Notes under the pieces: generated by a model
Told to the model about the DNA's origin: nothing
What the model saw: only the letters and a program-made list of their open reading frames with translations
The model's database searches: none
Assembly: GCA_028045305.1 (NCBI GenBank)
Contig: JAOFTV010000012.1
Location: 1 to 50,000 of the forward strand
Direction: 5' to 3'
Length of the DNA: 50,000 bases
Origin: Opitutales bacterium
GTDB lineage: Bacteria > Verrucomicrobiota > Verrucomicrobiia > Opitutales > Seribacteraceae
Made by a program: the position numbers and the translations under genes
In this document: piece by piece, positions 8,770 through 15,419 of the stretch
How the letters are laid out: every line of letters starts with the position of its first letter
Numbering within the stretch: position 1 is the stretch's first letter

Positions 8770-9351
8770 TTACTCGGGTAACCAGGTAAAGGCGTGGCAT
8801 AGAGCAATTCCTAGTGCGTCTGACTGGTCAAAGGGTAAGGCTTGGGGCAAGCCAAGGATTTGCGTAAGGGTATGAGACATCTGCTCTTTACTGGCCCGGC
8901 CAAATCCAACCACCGCTTGTTTCACCCGCAAGGGTGCATATTCAAAGACCGGTACCTCCCGGATGGCCGCTGCCGAGAGGGCAGCCCCTCTTGCAGCTCC
9001 CATGATCTGTGCGGTCTTGAAGTTCTGAACATAAATGGTCTCTTCACAAGCAAGATGCCGGGGTTGCCAAAGGGCGATCAAATGAGCAACCAGTTCATGA
9101 ATCTTCCCCAAACAGCAAATGGAAGAAACCTTGGTACCAAGTTTGAGAGTTTCGGAATGAAGCAATCGATAAGAATTTCCATCACATTCCAAAACCGCAA
9201 GTCCAGTACCCCGCAAACTAGGATCCACTCCAAGGATCCTTCCCTTAAATGGTTCTTTGCGAAGCAATAACTTTGGATCCACTGTGGGTCCACCCTTGTT
9301 TGATTGTCCGGCCAAATGCTTGGCCCATAATTTACGCGACGATTTATTCAC
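8770..9351 (-). CDS. ruvC: Holliday junction endodeoxyribonuclease RuvC
   Basis: Resolvase that cleaves Holliday junctions with RuvAB. The RNase H-like fold begins at residue 38 (RILGVDPSLRGTG, catalytic D43). The second acidic residue is in ACEETIYVQNF (E103/E104). The C-terminal pair D175 and D178 sits in FDQSDALGIALCHA. All four catalytic acids are therefore present. The ORF starts with GTG at 9351 and carries a ~37-residue basic N-terminal extension not found in E. coli RuvC; no later ATG precedes the first strand, so the extension may be real, although a non-ATG internal start cannot be excluded. It lies 7 bp downstream of the TauE-like gene as the last gene of a leftward operon that also contains recF. 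Confidence 0.92.
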   Translation of the reverse strand: MNKSSRKLWAKHLAGQSNKGGPTVDPKLLLRKEPFKGRILGVDPSLRGTGLAVLECDGNSYRLLHSETLKLGTKVSSICCLGKIHELVAHLIALWQPRHLACEETIYVQNFKTAQIMGAARGAALSAAAIREVPVFEYAPLRVKQAVVGFGRASKEQMSHTLTQILGLPQALPFDQSDALGIALCHAFTWLPE

Positions 9352-9358
9352 AACCTGT

Positions 9359-10138
9359 TCAAAAGATCATGCGCAACCCAGCGATTACGATAAAGAACCA
9401 AATCATTCGCTCAAACCAGTCCTGACGGATATGGCGAACCATACGGGGAGCGACCAGGGCTCCCAGGACTGCGGGAAAAAACAACCACACTGCAGTGCGG
9501 AATACTTGTGCGTCTAGAATTCCCAATTCCCACATCAATGGAACCTTGGATATGTTTACGGTAAGAAACAGCCAGGCTGAGGTGCCAATGAATGCATACT
9601 TTGGAAGTTTCATTGCCAAGAGGTAAAATTGTGCTAAAGGGCCGGCCGCATTCGCCAACATTGTGGCCATTCCCCCCAGAAGACCAAAGAACGGACCCAT
9701 AATTAAGGTAAACCTTGAAGAATCAAAGGTGCCACGAACAGTTTGAGCCTGTGATAAAATTCGTAAGCCAGTTACGCCCAAAAGAATTACACCAATTAAC
9801 ACTTTGAGCGAATTTGCCCTTTGGGCAGACTGAAAAAAGTCAAAAGCACTCCATCCTGCGATAACTCCAATGGCAAAAAAAGGCAGCAAGCGGCGAAGGT
9901 GTTTCCATTCGATATATTTTCGGTAAACCATGGTCGATACAAGATCTGCCGAAATGAGCACTGGCAGAAGCAAACCCACCGAAATCGCCACCCCTGTAGG
10001 GCCTAAAGCATCTTCCAAAACCAGGGCATACATCGCCACAGTTAAGTTACCCGCACCGGGAATCCCCCCTTTGCTAAGTCCCATAATCAAAGAACCAAAC
10101 AAGAGTATGGCCCAGTGAATTCCGCTAAGCTCATCCAT
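9359..10138 (-). CDS. TauE/SafE-family sulfite/anion exporter-like membrane protein
   Basis: Polytopic inner-membrane protein of 259 residues with about eight hydrophobic helices. The opening LLFGSLIMGLSKGGIPGAG carries the 'G...G.......GGG/GAG' pattern of the TauE/SafE (DUF81) family, and the second half has the related GLLGGMATMLANAAGPL. The family moves sulfur-containing anions such as sulfite or sulfoacetate across the membrane, but the substrate here cannot be predicted. The start ATG at 10138 overlaps the recF stop by 8 nt, and ruvC follows by 7 bp. Proximity to a NifS-type cysteine desulfurase hints at sulfur handling, though co-location with recF and ruvC shows the operon is functionally mixed. 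Confidence 0.85.
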   Translation of the reverse strand: MDELSGIHWAILLFGSLIMGLSKGGIPGAGNLTVAMYALVLEDALGPTGVAISVGLLLPVLISADLVSTMVYRKYIEWKHLRRLLPFFAIGVIAGWSAFDFFQSAQRANSLKVLIGVILLGVTGLRILSQAQTVRGTFDSSRFTLIMGPFFGLLGGMATMLANAAGPLAQFYLLAMKLPKYAFIGTSAWLFLTVNISKVPLMWELGILDAQVFRTAVWLFFPAVLGALVAPRMVRHIRQDWFERMIWFFIVIAGLRMIF

Positions 10139-11231
10139 CTGGTATACTCAATGGTACAGGAACAAAACCTCCGGATTGTACCTGGAAACTTTCCCAAATT
10201 CCTTCCTCCCGCTCTGAGGGATAAGCCGTGCCCGTAGCAAAGGTTTGAGCATTCGGAGGTAATAATTTTCTAAAATTAGCTCTGCGTGAAGGATCCAATT
10301 CTCCCAAAACATCATCGGCCAGAAGAATGGGTAAGGTTCCCAGTTTTTGTCTTAAAAAAGAGAATTCTGCGAGACGTAAGGCTAGTACAATACCCTTTTG
10401 CTGACCTTCGGATGCATAATGGCGAGCATCTCGACCATCCAATAGAAGCGAAAAATCATCCCGGTGAGGCCCCCGCCGAGTAGAACCGAACTGGCGATCC
10501 CGCGACCGTTCCTGAGCATAGATGGACAACCATTCATTGAAACCTTCAGCTCGGCAATCAGGCTTGTATGACAACTTCGCAGATTCCTGATTATGGGAAA
10601 GACCTGCATAGGATTTCTCGAATGCTTGATCAAGCAAAGGAAAAAGTTCCGCCCTTACCTCTTGAAGAACTTGGGCGGAGGAAGCAAGGGCATGTTCGAA
10701 TGCTTGAATTTCGGAATCTCCCGCCTGTTTTTTTAGAAGGGTATTTCGTTCCTTCATCGATCGATAGTAACCTTGCAGGGCGGTAAAATATTTTAAAGAA
10801 GTAGATGACAAGGCCAAGTCCATCCATTTTCTTCGGTCAGAAGGACTTTCCCGGACGAGACGAAAATCTCTGGAAGACAAACAAACCGAAGGAAACTGGC
10901 CCAGTAAGTCTCCCAATTTTTTGACTGGTTCACCATCCACTTCCACATGCTTCCCCCCCCTTTTTCCAAATCGAATCATCGCATCTCGTTCGGCCCCATC
11001 GTCATCTAAAAATTTTGCAAACAGACGGGCTTCAGACTCTCCATCCTTAACCATTGATTCCGTGGATGCCCCACGAAAAGAGCGAAGGGTGGAACAGATT
11101 CCAACTGCTTCTAAAAGATTAGATTTTCCTTGTCCATTTGCTCCGAGGAAAAAAATCCGGTCAGTCCCAAATTCTAGGCTTATGGAACCCAGGTTTCGAA
11201 AGTTTTCAATATTTATACCGAGTAAGCGCAC
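10131..11231 (-). CDS. recF: DNA replication/repair protein RecF
   Basis: SMC-like ATPase that acts with RecO and RecR to load RecA at ssDNA gaps. 366 residues, normal. Walker A is FLGANGQGKSNLLEAVG (residues 28-44), preceded by the family-typical INIENFRNLGSISLEF. The signature region contains RESPSDRRKWMDL, and Walker B is LPILLADDVLGELD near residue 300. The start codon is GTG at 11231; no in-frame ATG is available. It begins 18 nt after the cysteine-desulfurase stop and overlaps tauE by 8 nt. An 8-G run (10953-10960 on the plus strand as C) lies within the coding sequence and is in frame. recF is not near dnaA/dnaN in this window, unlike the classical order. Confidence 0.95.
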   Translation of the reverse strand: MRLLGINIENFRNLGSISLEFGTDRIFFLGANGQGKSNLLEAVGICSTLRSFRGASTESMVKDGESEARLFAKFLDDDGAERDAMIRFGKRGGKHVEVDGEPVKKLGDLLGQFPSVCLSSRDFRLVRESPSDRRKWMDLALSSTSLKYFTALQGYYRSMKERNTLLKKQAGDSEIQAFEHALASSAQVLQEVRAELFPLLDQAFEKSYAGLSHNQESAKLSYKPDCRAEGFNEWLSIYAQERSRDRQFGSTRRGPHRDDFSLLLDGRDARHYASEGQQKGIVLALRLAEFSFLRQKLGTLPILLADDVLGELDPSRRANFRKLLPPNAQTFATGTAYPSEREEGIWESFQVQSGGFVPVPLSIPDG

Positions 11232-11248
11232 TGAACATTTATCTATGC

Positions 11249-12394
11249 TTACAAGGAAATGACCCCAGATCGGTCTTGATCCTCGATCAACTCAGCATGA
11301 GCATGGGCAAAGGCATCAGCCAACCCAATCCAATCCTGCTCCCTGGTCTCAATCCACGAACTTGCACGGACCAACCTGCGCCCCTCTTCATGGGTTAACC
11401 CAATGGCATGAGCAAAGCCAGAAGGTTCTAAACGGGCAGTCGAACAGGCCGATCCTGTGGAGAGTGAAAAGTTCATTTTATCAAGTTTGCTCACCCAGTT
11501 TAAGTTATCAAACCTGGGAAGCAGCAGGTAGGAAGTGTTCCACAACCTGGGAACCCTCTCGCCAATAATTTTTACTCCGGGGATATTCCGTATAATTTCA
11601 CCCTCAAATTTCTTTTTCCCTCCGTCGATCACACTTTTTTCTGGCATGGACTGACAGGTTTGCCTCCAAGCTACGCGCATCCCTTCAATCGAAGGAAAAT
11701 TTTCCGTACCACCCCTGGATTCATGCTCTTGTCCACCTCCGTGCATCCAAGCAATTGGCTCACGGGAGAAGAGCCCACCAACTCCCTTTGGACCACCAAA
11801 CTTATGAGCGGAAAAAGAAAAACTTGAACAAAGCTCCAAGCCTTCCAATTCTAACTTCCCTACCCACTGGGTGGCATCACAGTGAAACCATACCCCATTT
11901 TCCCGGCAAATTTGTGCGACTTCACGCCAAGGTTGAAGAACACCCGTTTCATTATGAGCAGCTAGCAGGGATAAGAAAGCTGGTTTTTTAATTTTTAATA
12001 GTTCCTCTACCTGACCGAGTTCAACTACTCCTTCCTGGTTTACTGGAATAAGTTCAATATGATTGTCGAAAATATAACGGGAAGCTTCTAAAATGCTTGG
12101 ATGCTCAATCGCAGAAACTAAGACGGTTTTCCCTTGGAATGATGGCTGATGAGCAATCCATGAAAGGATGGCATTATTTGATTCGGTTGCACCTGAGGTA
12201 AAGGTCAACTTTTGAGGATCGATATTAAAAGATTGGGAAAGTTCTTCGCGGGCTTTTTCCATAAGCACACGAACCTGTCCACCAGAGCGGTGAGGTGAGG
12301 ATGGATTTGCCCAGCACGAATCCATCGCCGTGTTCACAGCCTCCAGAACCTCGGGAAACGGACAGGTGGTGGAATTATTATCGAAATACGCCAT
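11249..12394 (-). CDS. NifS/IscS-type cysteine desulfurase (class V aminotransferase)
   Basis: PLP enzyme removing sulfur from cysteine for Fe-S cluster or thiolation pathways. The chosen start is ATG at 12394, giving MAYFDNNSTTCPFPEV, the classic 'YLDNNATT' opening; the longer reading needs a TTG at 12421. About 381 residues. The PLP lysine is in SFSAHKFGGPKG, and substrate and phosphate sites appear in TSGATESNNAI and HCDATQWVGKL. The catalytic cysteine lies in the short-loop motif STGSACSTARLEPSG, as in group I NifS/IscS proteins. No iscU or sufBCD is adjacent, so this may be a housekeeping tRNA-thiolation desulfurase or a standalone NifS; I cannot separate these. It starts 27 bp after the LysM gene. 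Confidence 0.9.
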   Translation of the reverse strand: MAYFDNNSTTCPFPEVLEAVNTAMDSCWANPSSPHRSGGQVRVLMEKAREELSQSFNIDPQKLTFTSGATESNNAILSWIAHQPSFQGKTVLVSAIEHPSILEASRYIFDNHIELIPVNQEGVVELGQVEELLKIKKPAFLSLLAAHNETGVLQPWREVAQICRENGVWFHCDATQWVGKLELEGLELCSSFSFSAHKFGGPKGVGGLFSREPIAWMHGGGQEHESRGGTENFPSIEGMRVAWRQTCQSMPEKSVIDGGKKKFEGEIIRNIPGVKIIGERVPRLWNTSYLLLPRFDNLNWVSKLDKMNFSLSTGSACSTARLEPSGFAHAIGLTHEEGRRLVRASSWIETREQDWIGLADAFAHAHAELIEDQDRSGVISL

Positions 12395-12421
12395 AAAAAA
12401 GACGGCGGCTAAAAAATTCAA

Positions 12422-13153
12422 TCAAGGCAATTGGGGGAGCCTCAAGGTTTGGCCAACCTTTAGACTATTCTTACTTTTTAAAGTATCCCGGTTAGCGGAA
12501 TAGATGGCATTAACATACGATGCATCGCCGTAAATTTTTTGACTGATAGCATATAAGCTGTCTCCTTTTTGAACCTGGTAGGACTCAGGAATTGGTGGTT
12601 TTTGAGTTCCCTGAGTCGGTTGTTGAACTGATTGAGTTGCCAGAGGTGGGGGGGAGAACAAAGGAGGGGAAGGAGCAAGGGGAGACCCTAGGCGGGCTTG
12701 CAGATCTGCAATTTCACGGCGCAGTCGATCATTTTCTTCCTTCAAATCCAAACTTTCCAAATAATTATCATAAGGTTCACCTGGCAATTTCCGTATAATT
12801 TCTCGCTCGGCGGTAACGATCAATTGTTCAACCATTGGAGATTCCCTCGCATTTGGCTGGAGTAGTAAATATCTCCGAAAATGATAAATTGCAGCTACTG
12901 GGTCTTTTCGCTCCGACAGAGTAAGAAATAAGCGCCCTGCTTCCAAGTGAGACTTCGGTGCTTGTGTAACCCGCCGGGTAACCGAAAGAAATTCATCCAA
13001 GGCATCGGTTTCTCTACCCACCTTAAGATAGGAACGTCCGCGCTCGAAAGCAGGATCGTCAAGCTCCTCAATAACGCTTCCAACCGGTGCACATGCAAAC
13101 TGTAGAAGATAACATCCTGCCAGAAAGGCCAAAGTTTTCCTGCGGATAATCAT
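12422..13153 (-). CDS. LysM-domain lipoprotein with TPR-like and coiled-coil segments
   Basis: Predicted cell-envelope lipoprotein of 243 residues. The start is set at ATG 13153 because it overlaps the yjbQ stop as ATGA, and because a lipoprotein signal follows: MIIRRKTLAFLAGC, then YLLQFACAPVG. Either Cys14 (perfect LAGC lipobox but a short h-region) or Cys21 (QFAC) could be lipidated. Residues ~35-140 look like TPR-type helices (AFERGRSYLKVGRETDALDEF). About 150-165 is a short coiled coil (LKEENDRLRREIADLQARL), followed by a Pro/Gln linker. A C-terminal LysM domain binds peptidoglycan, from YQVQKGDSLYAISQKIYG to NSLKVGQTLRLP. Likely role: envelope or division factor anchoring to the wall; the exact function is unknown. 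Confidence 0.85.
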   Translation of the reverse strand: MIIRRKTLAFLAGCYLLQFACAPVGSVIEELDDPAFERGRSYLKVGRETDALDEFLSVTRRVTQAPKSHLEAGRLFLTLSERKDPVAAIYHFRRYLLLQPNARESPMVEQLIVTAEREIIRKLPGEPYDNYLESLDLKEENDRLRREIADLQARLGSPLAPSPPLFSPPPLATQSVQQPTQGTQKPPIPESYQVQKGDSLYAISQKIYGDASYVNAIYSANRDTLKSKNSLKVGQTLRLPQLP

Positions 13154-13569
13154 TGGCCTAAATAAGTAAGGATTAATCGACGAGTGTGCGGAGCTGCCCG
13201 GTGTTCCCACAAAAATAAGCCCTGCCAAGTCCCAAGCTGTAACCTCCCCTGTGTAAAGGGAATTTGTTCACTCGTACGGGTGAGTGCCATTTTGACATGT
13301 GATGGCATATCATCTGGTCCTTCGTGAGTGTGTACGAAATCAGGATAATCTTCTGGAACAAGTTCTTCCATAAATCTTTCGAGGTCTACACGGGCAGTAG
13401 GGTCGGCATTTTCCATCATCACCAAACTACAACTGGTATGTTGCAGAAAAACACTGACCAATCCATGGGAAAAGCCGGACTCCCTTAACCCGTCATTCAC
13501 CAACTCGGTGATTTCATAGGTTCCCTTGCCCATCGTCTTGACTTCGGAAATTTTTGTACTTACTCCCAT
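13150..13569 (-). CDS. yjbQ: YjbQ / UPF0047 family protein
   Basis: Small conserved cytosolic protein of 139 residues, the normal size of the YjbQ/UPF0047 family, some members of which show weak thiamine-phosphate synthase activity. Diagnostic segments are FLQHTSCSLVMMENADPTARVD, DYPDFVHTHEGPDDMPSHVK (His-rich metal/phosphate site) and LGTWQGLFLWEHRAAPHTR near the C-terminus. ATG at 13569. It is probably co-transcribed with the LysM lipoprotein (4-nt stop/start overlap). The upstream 68 bp to recO contains no convincing terminator, so transcription may read through from the phoH block. The physiological role is not established. Confidence 0.93.
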   Translation of the reverse strand: MGVSTKISEVKTMGKGTYEITELVNDGLRESGFSHGLVSVFLQHTSCSLVMMENADPTARVDLERFMEELVPEDYPDFVHTHEGPDDMPSHVKMALTRTSEQIPFTQGRLQLGTWQGLFLWEHRAAPHTRRLILTYLGQ

Positions 13570-13637
13570 GCTTTGTACCCTCTTATTACCCTAAAGCCAG
13601 ATAGGTTGGCAAGGGTTGAGAAACTAAGTGGCCTGGA

Positions 13638-14258
13638 TTATTCCACCCGAAGTTCGGTCTCTGCATTCATCCATTGTTTCAAACCATCGACTAAAAAATC
13701 AATTTTTATAGGTTCTGCACCCGACTCAGTCACGGGAAGACTAAGAACCTTAGATGCCTCTTCGGCAAGAAGCGAGGGAAGAGATGCGAGCCATGACTCG
13801 CGCACGGGCAAACCTTCGTCACGAGCAAAACAAAAATATAATTTTAAAAGAACAACCTTGGGCAAAAGTGCCCGCGAAAAGGAATCCAATGCCGAGCGGA
13901 GCAATTGCAGGCGTGGTCCAGGATCAAGCAGGTGATCGCCATTAATTAGATAAAAACGGGCAATTTCGGAAGCGGATAAAAAGTGGGCTGGGTTGTGTGC
14001 CAATTCTCGATAGGCACGCAACTTTCTATACTCTGCTACAAAAGGAATGGAAGATCCCGAACGGGCAGGATTCAGACGGCATTCAAGGTCGTCAAACAAA
14101 TCGGGAGGAACGGATTTGATTCCCCGTTTACTGGGCAAACGAAAAAGGGCAGATTGCAAGCCTAAGGCTTGATCGAAAAGGCGTACGCGCAGGAAACGAT
14201 CACCCGCCGGATCACGGGACAAAGCGATGCCGGATAATTCGGTTGGACCAGCCGACAC
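13638..14258 (-). CDS. recO: RecO-like DNA repair protein
   Basis: Probable RecO, which binds ssDNA-SSB and works with RecF/RecR in RecA loading. The preferred start is GTG at 14258, 11 bp after the DUF502 stop with GAAGAG upstream; the longer reading begins at a TTG (14288) and overlaps DUF502. The N-terminal OB-fold region reads SRDPAGDRFLRVRLFDQ, then LGLQSALFRLPSKRG. The helical domain has PDLFDDLECRLNPARSG and FVAEYRKLRAYRELAHNPAHF, matching the RecO pattern. The C-terminal zinc-finger cysteines seen in many RecO proteins are absent, as in other members. About 206 residues, slightly short. Family assignment rests on pattern, not a search, so alternatives remain possible. Confidence 0.72.
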   Translation of the reverse strand: MSAGPTELSGIALSRDPAGDRFLRVRLFDQALGLQSALFRLPSKRGIKSVPPDLFDDLECRLNPARSGSSIPFVAEYRKLRAYRELAHNPAHFLSASEIARFYLINGDHLLDPGPRLQLLRSALDSFSRALLPKVVLLKLYFCFARDEGLPVRESWLASLPSLLAEEASKVLSLPVTESGAEPIKIDFLVDGLKQWMNAETELRVE

Positions 14259-14268
14259 GTTTTGCTCT

Positions 14269-14910
14269 TCAGGGTGTAGGCGGTGCAACTGCCCCGCCAG
14301 AAATCAACATTTTCATCCCATCCCCAACGGATACATCAAGGTGAAAAATTTCTTCTTTATTCACGAGTAGCAAGAATCCACTCGTAGGATTCGGGGTTGT
14401 AGGTACAAAAACATAAGTAAAATCATGCCCGATTTGCTCGGTCACATGTGTTGAGGATTCTGCAGTAATAAAACCCAAGGCGTAACAACCCTTTCGTGGA
14501 TATTCTACCAGACAAACTTCCTTAAATACCGCACGGTTTTCCTTACCAAAGGTTTCTACGATTTGTTTGACCGAACGATAAACTGCATTAATGAAAGGTA
14601 CCTTGTCGAGGATGCGCTCGGTCAGGTTGATAAACACCTTGCCCAGTAAATACTTGGAAAAATAACCCAGAGCGGTCAGCAAAACCACTCCTATAATCAA
14701 TCCCGCCCCAGCTAGAAGAGTTTCCAAACCAAAAAAGGAATTCTGCTCTCTTAAACCCAATTGATATGCCAGTCGTAATGCGGGTTCCTTGAATAGATCG
14801 AGTAAAAAGTTGATAACAAATATCGTCGTTCCCAAAGGAAGAAAGACCAGAAGACCGGTAAGAAAAGCGTTACGGAAACGCCGGGACAGAGTGGAAGTAG
14901 GTAAAGACAC
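14269..14910 (-). CDS. DUF502 family membrane protein
   Basis: Conserved inner-membrane protein of unknown function. The start is taken as GTG at 14910 (MSLPTSTLSRRFRNAF), 11 bp downstream of the ybeY stop; the longer reading begins with TTG inside ybeY. Two membrane helices are visible: FLTGLLVFLPLGTTIFVINFLL near the N-terminus and LAGAGLIIGVVLLTALGYF. The DUF502 core follows (LGKVFINLTERILDKVPFINAVYRSVKQIVETF), then a soluble beta domain with VFVPTTPNPTSGFLLLV. That PT.PNPTSG stretch is the strongest family mark. It sits between ybeY and recO in the leftward block; the context does not define its role. Confidence 0.88.
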   Translation of the reverse strand: MSLPTSTLSRRFRNAFLTGLLVFLPLGTTIFVINFLLDLFKEPALRLAYQLGLREQNSFFGLETLLAGAGLIIGVVLLTALGYFSKYLLGKVFINLTERILDKVPFINAVYRSVKQIVETFGKENRAVFKEVCLVEYPRKGCYALGFITAESSTHVTEQIGHDFTYVFVPTTPNPTSGFLLLVNKEEIFHLDVSVGDGMKMLISGGAVAPPTP

Positions 14911-14921
14911 GATTTTTGGTG

Positions 14922-15419
14922 TTACCCTTGCGTGGGGTTGGGCGCGAGCCGAAAATCTGGCCAAGCAGAAAGTTTTTTCACACGATCGATTACTCTTTGT
15001 TCCTCTAGTCGCATAACTTCGCGGTCGACCTTTTCCAAATCATCAAAACCAACTAGGTGCAACCAGCCATGGATCAAATAAAGTCCAATTTCATGTGCCA
15101 AGGAAAGGTTACGGGTTTGCGCCTCTTCCTTTGCTTGGTCTATCGAAATACAGATTTCTCCAGCCAGTCCGTTTTCCGGATCGGAAGGAAAGGTAATAAC
15201 ATCGGTTGGTCGATAATCATTTAGGTATTTCCCATGCAGGTCGCAATGCGATGAACCGTCCATAAACACAATGGATAATTCGCCTGACAGATCATGACGA
15301 TGAACCGAAAAAACAATCTCAAAAAAGTGTTCCAGCTCAGACGATTCGAATTGAAGTTCCGGATATTGATTAGCCACCTCAACTTGGAGAGGCACTAAAC
15401 CTGTGGTCTTAAGTTGCAT
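14922..15419 (-). CDS. ybeY: Endoribonuclease YbeY
   Basis: Metal-dependent endoribonuclease for 16S rRNA 3'-end maturation and ribosome quality control. The start is taken as ATG at 15419 (MQLKTTGLVPLQVEV), overlapping the upstream HD gene by 11 nt; a TTG at 15467 would add 16 residues. Conserved blocks are LNDYRPTDVITFPSD, then GEICISIDQAKEEA, then the zinc motif HGWLHLVGFDDLEKVDREVM. In the usual HGxLHLxGYDH motif the third metal ligand is His; here that position is Asp (FDD), while the first two His remain. The neighbours phoH (ybeZ-type) and pgpH are the common bacterial arrangement. Confidence 0.92.
   Translation of the reverse strand: MQLKTTGLVPLQVEVANQYPELQFESSELEHFFEIVFSVHRHDLSGELSIVFMDGSSHCDLHGKYLNDYRPTDVITFPSDPENGLAGEICISIDQAKEEAQTRNLSLAHEIGLYLIHGWLHLVGFDDLEKVDREVMRLEEQRVIDRVKKLSAWPDFRLAPNPTQG

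Noticed and set aside
10953..10960. 8-G run in recF as another phase-variable locus
   Set aside because: recF is in frame and is a cytosolic repair gene; used only as a warning that runs of 8 are not rare here.
12395..12421. Longer start for the cysteine desulfurase
   Set aside because: Requires TTG and adds nine hydrophobic residues before the canonical MAYFDNNSTT opening.
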